Assembly (NCBI GenBank): GCA_035715725.1 | Contig: DASTKT010000033.1 | Span: 1 to 40,123, forward strand | DNA from: JADGGV01 sp035715725 | Lineage (GTDB): Bacteria; Gemmatimonadota; Gemmatimonadetes; Longimicrobiales; RSA9 | Direction: 5' to 3' | DNA: 40,123 nucleotides | In this document: piece by piece, positions 1-7,504 of the stretch | How the letters are laid out: the number at the start of each line of letters is the position of its first letter | Numbering within the stretch: position 1 is the stretch's first letter | The notes under the pieces: model-generated | Databases searched by the model: none | Seen by the model: only the letters and a program-made list of their open reading frames with translations | What the model was told of the DNA's origin: nothing | Program-made: the position numbers and the translations under genes

Positions 1-383
1 CGGCCGCATGCCCACCGCGGAGGCGCGCCGCCGGCGCGTCCGCCGTATCTGCCCTCGTCTGAGATCCGGAACGTCCGTTTGTCATCCCGTCTCCGCGCCC
101 GCCTCCGGCTGTTCGCAGGCGGGCGCGGAGGTGGAGGCGACAACGAATCTGGCGGCTTTGGTCCCACCTCCCGAGCCGCGCTCCTCGGCGCCCGTAACCG
201 TTCACGGACGGGGGCCGGGGCAGTCGCTGCGGGCGGGGATCACTGCGGGGTCGACTGCGGGCGGGGGCGAGGGCGACGGGGGGACAACTACGGGTCCGAC
301 GGCGGGTGGGGGCGGAGACTGCGGGTGGCGGCGAGCGCGAGCGCGGGCGCGGGCCCACTGCGGGAGCACGTCGGGCGGGGGGC

Positions 384-417
384 GCATCACCGGTCCGGTC
401 GCATCACCGGTCCGGTC
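384..417. repeat. Perfect 17-bp tandem duplication
   Basis: Two exact, directly adjacent copies of GCATCACCGGTCCGGTC occupy 384-400 and 401-417. Each contains the palindrome ACCGGT. It lies just upstream of the 15-bp array in the same non-coding stretch. Confidence 0.9.
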
Positions 418-430
418 CCTTCACCCGCCG

Positions 431-517
431 GGGCGCTCCACCTCCGGGCACTTCACCTCCGGGCGCTCCACCTCCGGGCGCTCCACCTCCGGGCGCTCCA
501 CCTCCGGGCGCTCCACC
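431..517. repeat. 15-bp tandem repeat array, five full copies plus a partial
   Basis: The unit GGGCGCTCCACCTCC repeats at 431, 446, 461, 476 and 491, with a 12-nt partial copy at 506-517. The second unit differs at two positions (GGGCACTTCACCTCC); the others are exact. A unit length divisible by three gives repetitive peptides in every frame, which accounts for the open frames over it. I see no reason to call any of them coding. Confidence 0.9.
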
Positions 518-943
518 CGTCGGCTCGCTTCACCAGGGCGAGGATGGCGGCCGGCAGCCTGCCCACCCCCGCACCGGCGAGGTCGCTGGCGTTCGGACGT
601 CCCGATCGATGAAGGCTCGCCGCACCGCCCACCGCCGCATGACGGCTCGCATCTCGCGCGCTTCTTCTCGCGCGACCTCATCGGCCGCGCCCTTGCCCTT
701 CGCTCGGAACGAGCCGCCCCGAGAGGGGCGCCTCCGCCGCCAGGCCCCTGCGCATCCGCTCGAGCCGCACGGGTCCCCTCCTCAACCGAGGGCAGGGCCT
801 CACCGAAGGACGCTGCCCCGCCCCTGCCCGCCGTTGCACCCGCAGTTGCCTCGAGCCCCCGCCCGAAGTCATATCCGTTGCCGCAGTTCCGACCTCCCCG
901 CCAACGCTCCCCCGCGCCCGGCGCCGTGCGCGGCATCCCGCGC

Positions 944-1849
944 TCACCGCACCAGCGGCTCTCCCAGACGCACTTCCCTTCCCGGCTGGATCCCTTCGAC
1001 CAGCGCGCCGGCCCCCGGCTCGAAGAGCAGCACCACCGTCGAGCCGAGGTGGAAGGCCATGATCTCCTTGCCGGTGTCGAGCGGGACGGGCGGGTCGTAG
1101 TGGCGCGTGTGCGGGCGGGCGCCGAGGCGGTTCGTGACCCATCCGCCTTCCCCCGGCGGGGCGTTCCACGCCTCGTCGAACGCGGTCGAGATGCGGCCGA
1201 CGTTGTAGGCGCCGACGGCCACGACGGCGATGCGGCCGAGCGGCCCGTCGACGTAGGCGACGAGGCGCTCGTTGCGCGGGAAGAGGTCCGCGACGTGGAG
1301 CACGGCGGGTCCGTTCACGGGGAGGAGCGCGCCGGGGATGTGCCGGGCCTTGCTCACCGCGCCGTGCGTCGGCGTGTGGATGCGGTGGTAGTGCCGCGGG
1401 CTCAGGTAGAGCGTGACGAAGAGCCCGTCGCGGTAGCGGCCGGCCTCCTCGGCGTCGTCCAGGAGCGACGCGGCGTCGTACCACCGTCCCTTGGCCTGGA
1501 CCAGCCGGCCGCCGTCGAGGATCCCGCACTGCCCGAGCACGCCGTCCACGGGCGACGCCGCCACGTTCGGCTCGCTGGGCCACGCGCGCACGCCGGGCCG
1601 GAGGCGGCGCACGAAGAAGTGGTTGAGCGTCGGGTACGCGACGATCGGGAGCTCCGCCTCGGCGACGTCGATGCCCATCACGCGGGCGAACGAGCCGAGC
1701 ACGGGCCGCCGCAGCCGGGTCGGCAGCAGGATGTCGGACACCCGGCCGAAGCCGCGGCTGAGCGCCCCCTGCGGCAGGCGGCCGAGCAGGCCCAGCATCG
1801 CGCGCCACGCGGGCGGCGGCAGGTCGGGGGTGACGTCCGGTACGCTCAT
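944..1849 (-). CDS. psd: Phosphatidylserine decarboxylase proenzyme
   Basis: This enzyme decarboxylates phosphatidylserine to phosphatidylethanolamine at the inner membrane, the last step of PE synthesis. The 301-residue product has the family's C-terminal self-cleavage motif LGST at residues 268-271. In the known mechanism, cleavage between Gly and Ser turns the Ser into the pyruvoyl group of the small alpha chain. Family motifs upstream include the substrate-domain segment FVTLYLSPRHYHRIHTP and the following GALLPVN. The start at 1849 was chosen because the family-like sequence begins shortly after it; the frame stays open for over 1.7 kb upstream, but that part is antisense to the transporter gene. 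The gene is divergent from the transporter, with 189 bp between them. No phosphatidylserine synthase gene is in the window. Identification is firm; the exact start is less so. Confidence 0.95.
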   Translation of the reverse strand: MSVPDVTPDLPPPAWRAMLGLLGRLPQGALSRGFGRVSDILLPTRLRRPVLGSFARVMGIDVAEAELPIVAYPTLNHFFVRRLRPGVRAWPSEPNVAASPVDGVLGQCGILDGGRLVQAKGRWYDAASLLDDAEEAGRYRDGLFVTLYLSPRHYHRIHTPTHGAVSKARHIPGALLPVNGPAVLHVADLFPRNERLVAYVDGPLGRIAVVAVGAYNVGRISTAFDEAWNAPPGEGGWVTNRLGARPHTRHYDPPVPLDTGKEIMAFHLGSTVVLLFEPGAGALVEGIQPGREVRLGEPLVR

Positions 1850-2038
1850 GGGGGGCGGAAGATGCACGCGCGGGGCCGGCGCGGAAAGCGCCGCAGCGCC
1901 ATTCCGTGCGGGCGGGTGGGCCTCCGCGCGGACCTGCCCGCCGCGCCGTGACCCTGGCTCGCCGACCGCTCCGCGTGTAGACTGTTCGCTCCCACTCCCG
2001 GACCATCCCATCGTCCAAACCCGTTGCCGGAGCAGGGC

Positions 2039-3511
2039 ATGGGCGCGACCATCCTCCCCGATCGCCAGGCCGTCGAGAGCGCCGTAGGCGCGCCGTCGCC
2101 CGAACGGCAGCTCCCGCTCTGGCTGCGCTGGGCCGTCGTGCTGGGAGCGGGCCTCGTCATCGCCGCGCTGCCGGCGCCGGCCGGGATCACGCCGACATCG
2201 TGGCGCATCTTCGCCGTCTTCGTCGCGACGATCCTCGGCCTGATCTTCCAGCCGCTGCCGGGCGGCGCCATGGTGCTCCTCGGCGTCACCGCCACCACGG
2301 TGCTCGGGCTGATGCCGCCGGCGCAGGCGCTGGCCGGGTACGCCGACCCGATCGTCTGGCTCGTGCTCGCGGCGTTCATGATCGCCCGCGGCATGATCAA
2401 GACGGGCCTCGGCCGGCGCGTCGCGCTCCTCTTCATCCGGGCGCTCGGCCGGACCTCGCTGGGGCTGGCCTACGCGCTGGCGTGCACGGACGGCGTCCTG
2501 GCGATGATCATCCCGTCCAACGGCGCGCGCGCGGGCGGCATCATCTTCCCCATCGCCAGGAGCATCGCCGAGGGCTACGACTCGCACCCCGGGCCGACGG
2601 CGCGGCGCCTCGGCGCGTTCCTGATGACGCTGATCTATCAGACGGACGTCATCGTCTGCGCGATGTTCCTCACCGGGCAGGCCTCCAACGTCCTGATCGC
2701 GAAGTTCGCCCGCGAGACGACCGGCATCGACCTCGGCTACGGCCGCTGGGCGCTCGGCGCGCTCGTGCCCGGGCTGGCGGCGCTGCTCCTCGTTCCCCTC
2801 GTCGTCTACCGGATGTTCCCGCCGGAGGTCAAGCACACGCCGGGAGCCTCGGAGTACGCGTCCGGCGAGCTCCGCGAGATGGGCCCGATGTCCCGCGGCG
2901 AGAAGCTGATGCTCGGCGTCTTCGCCCTCGTCCTGTCGCTCTGGCTCACCACCGGCTGGCACCACATCGACTATTCCGTCGTCGCCCTGCTCGGCATCGC
3001 CGTCCTGCTCGTCTCCGGCGTTCTGACCTGGGGCGACGTCGTCACCGAGCGCGGCGCGTGGGACGTCTTCATCTGGTACGGCGGCCTGGTCCAGCTCGCG
3101 AAGATGCTCGGCGAGACCGGCATCACGAAGTGGTTCGCCGGCTACGCGGCGCACTTCGCCTCCGGCTGGCAGTGGGGCGCCGCGCTCGCGCTGCTCCTTC
3201 TCGTGTACTTCTACGCGCACTACGCGTTCGCCAGCATCACCGCCCACGCCACCGCGATGTACATCCCGTTCCTCGTCGTCACCCTGGCCGCCGGCGCCCC
3301 GCCCTACCTCGCCGTGCTCCTGCTCGCGTACTTCTCCAACCTCGACGCCTCCCTCACCCACTTCGGCACGACGCCCGCGCCGATCTACTTCGGCGCCGGG
3401 TACGTCTCCCAGAAGCAGTGGTGGAAGATCGGGCTGGCCGTGTCCGTCCCGAACATCCTGCTCTGGAGCGGGCTCGGGCTCCTCTGGTGGAAGGCGCTCG
3501 GGTGGTGGTGA
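2039..3511 (+). CDS. DASS-family sodium:dicarboxylate/anion symporter
   Basis: A 490-residue polytopic inner-membrane protein with about eleven hydrophobic segments, resembling the divalent anion:Na+ symporter family (CitT/2-oxoglutarate-malate translocator branch, SLC13-like). Family-like signatures are TDGVLAMIIPSNGARAGGI in the first half and SNLDASLTHFGTTPAPIYF in the second; these correspond to the two helical-hairpin regions that bind Na+ and carboxylate. The first motif reads SNG where SNT is usual, which may affect the binding site. I chose the ATG at 2039, with GGAG about nine bases upstream, over a TTG at 2024. The substrate is probably a di- or tricarboxylate, but it cannot be read from the sequence. 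A weak promoter-like TAGACT lies at 1978-1983. The nearest gene downstream is 185 bp away. Confidence 0.9.
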   Translation: MGATILPDRQAVESAVGAPSPERQLPLWLRWAVVLGAGLVIAALPAPAGITPTSWRIFAVFVATILGLIFQPLPGGAMVLLGVTATTVLGLMPPAQALAGYADPIVWLVLAAFMIARGMIKTGLGRRVALLFIRALGRTSLGLAYALACTDGVLAMIIPSNGARAGGIIFPIARSIAEGYDSHPGPTARRLGAFLMTLIYQTDVIVCAMFLTGQASNVLIAKFARETTGIDLGYGRWALGALVPGLAALLLVPLVVYRMFPPEVKHTPGASEYASGELREMGPMSRGEKLMLGVFALVLSLWLTTGWHHIDYSVVALLGIAVLLVSGVLTWGDVVTERGAWDVFIWYGGLVQLAKMLGETGITKWFAGYAAHFASGWQWGAALALLLLVYFYAHYAFASITAHATAMYIPFLVVTLAAGAPPYLAVLLLAYFSNLDASLTHFGTTPAPIYFGAGYVSQKQWWKIGLAVSVPNILLWSGLGLLWWKALGWW

Positions 3512-3648
3512 GCGCGCTCCGCCTGGCGTGCCGATCGACCGTGCCCACCGGTGCAGGCCGGGCCCGGCACCGCGGCTCGCCCATTGCGGCACGAAGCTTG
3601 GCGATGGCTCCGTTCGCGGCTGGCGTTCCCCTCCACGGGACGCGGCGG

Positions 3649-3669
3649 GTGCGTCCGGACCGGACGCAC
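3649..3669. promoter_or_regulatory. Perfect 21-bp palindrome upstream of the RsbRD_N-like gene
   Basis: Half-sites GTGCGTCCGG (3649-3658) and CCGGACGCAC (3660-3669) are exact reverse complements around a single central A. The element ends 27 bp before the ATG at 3697 and 14 bp before the GGGAGG ribosome binding site. Position and symmetry suit a dimeric repressor operator. It could also fold as an RNA stem with a GGACC loop in the leader, or act as a 3' structure for the transporter 137 bp upstream. No T-run follows it. Confidence 0.55.
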
Positions 3670-3696
3670 GGCGACGACTCGTCGGGAGGTCCGCCC

Positions 3697-4200
3697 ATGA
3701 CCGAGGTGGAACTCGGGCTGCTGATCCAGGAGAGCGCCGCGACGCTCGCCAAGCAGGTCCTCGAGGACTGGCGCGAAGTCGGACGCAAGGAGAAGTGGCT
3801 GGCCTTGCCGGAGAGCATCACGTACGACAGTCTGCCGGAGGTGCTCCAGGCGATCGCGGCGGTCGCGCTGGTCACCCCGTTCACCGCGGCCGCCTGCCGG
3901 ACCCTCGTGGGCTTCGCCGCCGAGCACGGTGAGACGCGCCAGCGCGAGGGCTTCCCGGAGAGCCTCATCTACACCGAGTACCAGCTCCTGAGACGCAGCC
4001 TGTGGGAGTTCGTCCACGACCGGATCGAGCCGGAGGCCGCGGTCGACGCCATCATGCGGGTCGACGCGGTGCTCAGCCTCGGCACCCTCGCGTCCCTGCG
4101 CGGCTTCCATCGCCCGACGTACGAGGCCCGCAATGCCTGGCCGCGCACCCTCGACGAGCTGGCGAAGGAATGGCCGCTGTTCGGGACCGGCGACGCGTGA
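3697..4200 (+). CDS. RsbRD N-terminal-domain-like protein
   Basis: A 167-residue soluble, all-helical protein. The pattern of an N-terminal helix with Glu-Asp-Trp, a central AAEHGETRQREGF segment, then LIYTEYQLLRRSLWEF, resembles the RsbRD_N domain. That domain occurs at the N-terminus of stressosome RsbR paralogues and of some histidine kinases. Here it stands alone, with no STAS or kinase domain attached. Ribosome binding site GGGAGG at 3684-3689 lies seven bases before the ATG. The family match is by eye and the role is unknown; a sensory or adaptor function is inference. The next gene begins 36 bp downstream on the same strand, so the two may be co-transcribed. Confidence 0.75.
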   Translation: MTEVELGLLIQESAATLAKQVLEDWREVGRKEKWLALPESITYDSLPEVLQAIAAVALVTPFTAAACRTLVGFAAEHGETRQREGFPESLIYTEYQLLRRSLWEFVHDRIEPEAAVDAIMRVDAVLSLGTLASLRGFHRPTYEARNAWPRTLDELAKEWPLFGTGDA

Positions 4201-4236
4201 GCGGCATCACCTGACCTCGCAGGAGCACCAACGACC

Positions 4237-4755
4237 GTGTTTTCCTCGCGCCTCCGCTGGCTCCTGCCCATCGTCGGCCTGGTCGCGGCCATCGCGTCCT
4301 TCGCGGCCGGCCGCTGGGCCTTCGGGCTCGCCTATCTCGCCGCCGCCCTCCTCTTCGGCTGGGGCAGCCTGAAGTTCCCCTCGATCGGGCCGGCCCTCGA
4401 CGCGTTTCGCAAGGGCGACATGGCCCGCGTCCGCGAGCTGCTGCAGCGCGTCCGCGGACCCGACCGCCTGGGCCCCCGCGACCGCGCCTACTACGACTGG
4501 ATGCAGGGCGTGCTCGCCTCCGACGACGGCGACGTCCCGCGCGCCCGCGAGCTCCTCGCCCGCGCCGCGGAAGGGCCGCTCCGCAGCGACAACGACAGGA
4601 GCATCATCGAGTTCCAGCTCGCCGGGCTCGCGCTGCGCCAGGGAGACGTCGCCGCGGCCCGCGCGCTTCTCGCGTCGGCCCGCGCGCGCAAGGCCCGAGC
4701 CGAGGTGGAGGAGCTCATCGCCGGGCTCGAGCGCCAGCTCCCGCCGGAGGGCTGA
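4237..4755 (+). CDS. Membrane-anchored TPR-like helical repeat protein
   Basis: A 172-residue protein with two adjacent hydrophobic segments (about residues 8-25 and 27-45). These are followed by Ala/Arg/Leu-rich paired helices of TPR character (FRKGDMARVRELLQRV, DVPRARELLARAA, GDVAAARALLASARA). It probably sits in the inner membrane with the helical repeats in the cytoplasm and could scaffold a partner protein. The start is a GTG at 4237 with AGGAG at 4221-4225. It lies 36 bp after the RsbRD_N-like gene and converges with the DUF456 gene. No enzymatic motif is visible, so the function is unassigned. Confidence 0.75.
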   Translation: MFSSRLRWLLPIVGLVAAIASFAAGRWAFGLAYLAAALLFGWGSLKFPSIGPALDAFRKGDMARVRELLQRVRGPDRLGPRDRAYYDWMQGVLASDDGDVPRARELLARAAEGPLRSDNDRSIIEFQLAGLALRQGDVAAARALLASARARKARAEVEELIAGLERQLPPEG

Positions 4756-4805
4756 GCACCGCGCCGCCGCCGCGTCGGCCGCCCGCTCGGGGACGCCCGC
4801 CCGGC

Positions 4806-5300
4806 CTAGCGGATCAGCAGCGAGGCCGCGCCGAGCACCAGGATCACGACGCCCGCGGCCACCTTCACGCCGATGGACAGCCCGCGCCCCAGCAGGACGC
4901 CCCAGCCGACGCGCCCCGCGGACGGCAGGTGCCGCGTCTCCAGGTAGGTCACCAGCACGGCGCCCGCCATCGACCCCAGCAGCCCCGTCAGCATCGAGCC
5001 GACGACCGGCACGGGAATCCCGACGAAGATTCCGACCATGCCGCCGAGAAGCGCCCCCCAGAACGCCTTCCGCGAGCCGCCGTAGCGCGTGGTCATGTGC
5101 TTCGTCACGGAGTACTCCGCCAGCTCCGCCACGAGCGCGAGCGCCGCGGAGAAGAAGAGGACGAAGAGACCGACCTTCTGGTAGAACGCCGCCACGCCCA
5201 GAACCACCACCATGAGCCACGTCCCCGGAAGTCCCAGCGGGACCAGCAGCAGACCGACCACCATCACGGCGATCGCGAGCATAGCGACGAACGGATCCAT
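4806..5300 (-). CDS. DUF456 family integral membrane protein
   Basis: A 164-residue, highly hydrophobic protein with Gly-rich transmembrane segments. The pattern LLLVPLGLPGTWLMVV, then AELAEYSVTKHMTTRYGGSRKAFWGALLGGMVGIF and IPVPVVGSMLTGLLGSMAGAVLVTYLE, matches the DUF456 family as I know it. No biochemical role is established for the family. I chose the ATG at 5300, with GAGG just upstream, over a GTG at 5318. It is divergent from nadC with a 168-bp gap and convergent with the TPR-like gene, 50 bp away. Confidence 0.85.
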   Translation of the reverse strand: MDPFVAMLAIAVMVVGLLLVPLGLPGTWLMVVVLGVAAFYQKVGLFVLFFSAALALVAELAEYSVTKHMTTRYGGSRKAFWGALLGGMVGIFVGIPVPVVGSMLTGLLGSMAGAVLVTYLETRHLPSAGRVGWGVLLGRGLSIGVKVAAGVVILVLGAASLLIR

Positions 5301-5468
5301 GGCCCTCGTGGTCGGCACTCACGGCGCCGTTTCGGGGTATTCCCGCCTGAAGAAACCACTTGCGGTACGCCCGTCCACCACGCAGGTTCCCGGCCCCGCT
5401 TTCGGGGCCGGAGCCGCGCGGCCCCGCCGCGGCGGCGCAACGCGCCGCCGCTCGCGACCGGAGAGGGA

Positions 5469-6353
5469 ATGAGCCAGCAAGCCGAGATCCGTTCCGACGT
5501 GCCCGAGCTGCCGCCCGCGCTGCTGCGCGGCGTGGTCGAGGCCGCGTTGCGCGAGGACCTCGGCTGGGGCGACGTGACGAGCGACTCGCTGCTCCCCGCG
5601 GAGCTCACGGCCGAGGCCACCATGGTCGCGCGCGGTGACGGCGTCGTGGCCGGCCTGCCGGTGGCGCGCGCCGCGTTCCACGCCATGGACCCGAACCTCC
5701 ACGTCGAGCTGCTGGCGCGGGATGGGGAGACGGTCGGCGCCGGCCGCTCGCTCCTGCGCGTGGCCGGCCGCGCCCGCGCGATCCTCTCCGCCGAGCGCAT
5801 CGCGCTCAACTTCGTGCAGCGCATGAGCGGCATCGCCACGCTGACGGCCCGCTACGTCGCGGCGGTGGCGGGGACGGATGCCCGCATCGTGGACACCCGC
5901 AAGACCACGCCCGGGCTCCGCCTGCTGGAGAAGTACGCGGTGCGCTGCGGCGGCGGCCACAACCACCGCTTCCACCTGGGCGACGCGCTCCTGCTCAAGG
6001 ACAACCACCGGGCCGCGCTGGCCGCGGCGGGCGTCGGCCTCGTCGAGGCGGTGCACCGGGCCCGCGCCGCGCTCCCGCACACCGTCACGATCGAGATCGA
6101 GCTCGACACGCTCGACCAGCTCGATGAAACGCTCGCCGCGGAACCGGATACGATACTGCTGGACAACATGCCGCCGGAGGTGCTGGCGGAGGCGGTGCGC
6201 CGCATCGGCGGCCGCGCCCGCACCGAGGCCTCCGGCGGGATCACGCTCGAGACGGTGCGGCGCACGGCCGAGGCCGGCGTGGGCCTCATCTCCGTCGGGG
6301 CGCTGACCCACTCCGCGCCCGCCTTCGACGTGGCGCTCGACTTCAACGTGTAG
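5469..6353 (+). CDS. nadC: Nicotinate-nucleotide pyrophosphorylase (carboxylating)
   Basis: Quinolinate phosphoribosyltransferase converts quinolinate and PRPP to nicotinate mononucleotide, CO2 and pyrophosphate, the third step of de novo NAD synthesis. The 294-residue product has the family length and an intact active-site set: RKTTPGLRLLEKYAVRCGGGHNHR, LKDNH, TIEIELD, LLDNM and EASGGI. GGAGAGG sits immediately upstream of the ATG at 5469. It is the first gene of nadC-nadA-nadB, with ten bases before nadA. The intact operon implies that the organism makes NAD from aspartate. Confidence 0.97.
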   Translation: MSQQAEIRSDVPELPPALLRGVVEAALREDLGWGDVTSDSLLPAELTAEATMVARGDGVVAGLPVARAAFHAMDPNLHVELLARDGETVGAGRSLLRVAGRARAILSAERIALNFVQRMSGIATLTARYVAAVAGTDARIVDTRKTTPGLRLLEKYAVRCGGGHNHRFHLGDALLLKDNHRAALAAAGVGLVEAVHRARAALPHTVTIEIELDTLDQLDETLAAEPDTILLDNMPPEVLAEAVRRIGGRARTEASGGITLETVRRTAEAGVGLISVGALTHSAPAFDVALDFNV

Positions 6354-6363
6354 CGAGGCAGCG

Positions 6364-7431
6364 GTGGCGATCCAGGCACGGACGGCCGGCGAGATGTACG
6401 AGGCGCTGCACGAGCGCCTGCACGACGTCGTCCCCGACTTCGAGCTGGCCCACAAGGCCGAGGTGGCGTTCGCGATCAACCGCCTGAAGGCGGAGCGCGG
6501 CGCCGTCATCCTCGGCCACAACTACATGGAGCCGGCCCTCTACCATTCGGTGTGCGACCACACCGGCGACTCGCTCGAGCTCTCTCGCATCGCCGCCAAG
6601 GCCGACGCCGACCCCATCGTCTTCTGCGGCGTCCGCTTCATGGCGGAGACCGCCAGGATCCTGAACCCGGAGCGCACGGTCCTGCTCCCGTCGGCGAAGG
6701 GCGGCTGCTCGCTCGCGGCCTCGATCACCGCCGCGGACGTCCGCCGCCTCAAGGCCCGCTACCCCGGCGTCCCGGTCGTCACCTACGTCAACACGTACGC
6801 CGACGTGAAGGCCGAGAGCGACATCTGCGTCACCTCCGGCAACGCCGTGAAGGTCGTGGAGGCGCTGGACGCCGACACCGTGATCTTCCTCCCCGACGAG
6901 TACCTGGCGCGCAACGTGGCCCGCGAGACGGGCCGCCGCATCATCCTCCCCGTCGTGAACGGGCCCGAGCCCGAGCGGGAGGCCACGGCGGCCGCCGACG
7001 GCGTCGAGCTCGCCGTCGTCGCCTGGCGGGGGAAGTGCGAGGTCCACGACCAGTTCACCGTGGGCGACATCGCCGCCGTCCGCGCCCAGTTCCCCGACGT
7101 CTTCGTCCTCGCGCACCCCGAGTGCCCGCCCGACGTGGTGGAGGCCGCCGACTTCTCCGGCAGCACCTCCGCCATGATCCGCGAGGTCCGCCAGTCCGAC
7201 CGGCCGCGCTACCTCCTCCTCACCGAGTGCTCCATGGCCGACAACATCGTCGCCGAGACGCCCGGCAAGGAGATGGTCCGTCTCTGCTCCGTCCGCTGCC
7301 CGCACATGAACGAGATCACGCTCGACGAGGTCCTCGCGTCGCTGCGCGAGAACCGCTACGTCGTGGACGTGGACCCGGAGACGGCAAGGCGGGCGAAGCG
7401 CGCGATCGACCGGATGCTGGAGGTGGGGTGA
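6364..7431 (+). CDS. nadA: Quinolinate synthase A ([4Fe-4S])
   Basis: NadA condenses iminoaspartate with dihydroxyacetone phosphate to quinolinate using a [4Fe-4S] cluster. The 355-residue protein has three Cys at the positions expected for cluster ligands: C115 (KGGCS), C225 (GKCEVHDQF) and C312 (RCPHMNEI). Family motifs GHNYMEP, HTGDSLELS, TYVNTYADVKAESD and HPECPPDVV...GSTSAM are present. The start is a GTG at 6364, ten bases after nadC stops, with GAGG just upstream. The [4Fe-4S] requirement fits the presence of the Fe-S carrier gene nfuA elsewhere in the window. Confidence 0.97.
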   Translation: MAIQARTAGEMYEALHERLHDVVPDFELAHKAEVAFAINRLKAERGAVILGHNYMEPALYHSVCDHTGDSLELSRIAAKADADPIVFCGVRFMAETARILNPERTVLLPSAKGGCSLAASITAADVRRLKARYPGVPVVTYVNTYADVKAESDICVTSGNAVKVVEALDADTVIFLPDEYLARNVARETGRRIILPVVNGPEPEREATAAADGVELAVVAWRGKCEVHDQFTVGDIAAVRAQFPDVFVLAHPECPPDVVEAADFSGSTSAMIREVRQSDRPRYLLLTECSMADNIVAETPGKEMVRLCSVRCPHMNEITLDEVLASLRENRYVVDVDPETARRAKRAIDRMLEVG

Positions 7432-7443
7432 ACGGCCGAGCGA

Positions 7444-7504
7444 GGGAGGGGGCGAGCGGGGGAGTGGGGGAAACAGCGATGCCGTCGCCCCCGCTCCCCC
7501 ACTC
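7444..7504 (+). promoter_or_regulatory. G-quadruplex motif and long inverted repeat enclosing the nadB start codon
   Basis: Four G-tracts at 7444-7446, 7448-7452, 7458-7462 and 7466-7470, with loops of 1, 5 and 3 nt, form a canonical G-quadruplex motif on the coding strand. The 17-nt arm 7454-7470 also pairs with 7488-7504 (15 Watson-Crick pairs, one G-U, one mismatch). That leaves a 17-nt loop, 7471-7487, which contains the nadB ATG at 7479. The G-run that would act as the ribosome binding site lies in the stem. This suggests translational control of nadB, but no function is proven. Confidence 0.6.

Larger units (their letters stand above)
1..943. other. Gene-free GC-rich stretch at the window start
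   Basis: I see no credible gene here. The open frames on both strands are long only because stop codons are rare at this GC content. Their translations are Arg/Pro/Gly/Ala-rich, match no family I recognise and lack a convincing ribosome binding site. The stretch is rich in short repeats: G-tract-rich sequence around 225-360, a 17-bp tandem duplication at 384-417 and a 15-bp tandem array at 431-517. It lies downstream of psd on the minus strand, so it is 3' flank for that gene. Whatever gene lies to the left is outside the window. Confidence 0.6.

Noticed and set aside
421..936. Minus-strand frame with a repeated VERPE peptide
   Set aside because: The repeat comes from the 15-bp tandem array; there is no family match, signal or ribosome binding site.
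8..1951. Plus-strand open frame of 647 codons
   Set aside because: It spans the repeat-rich flank and the antisense of psd; composition is Arg/Ala/Pro-rich and no motif is present.
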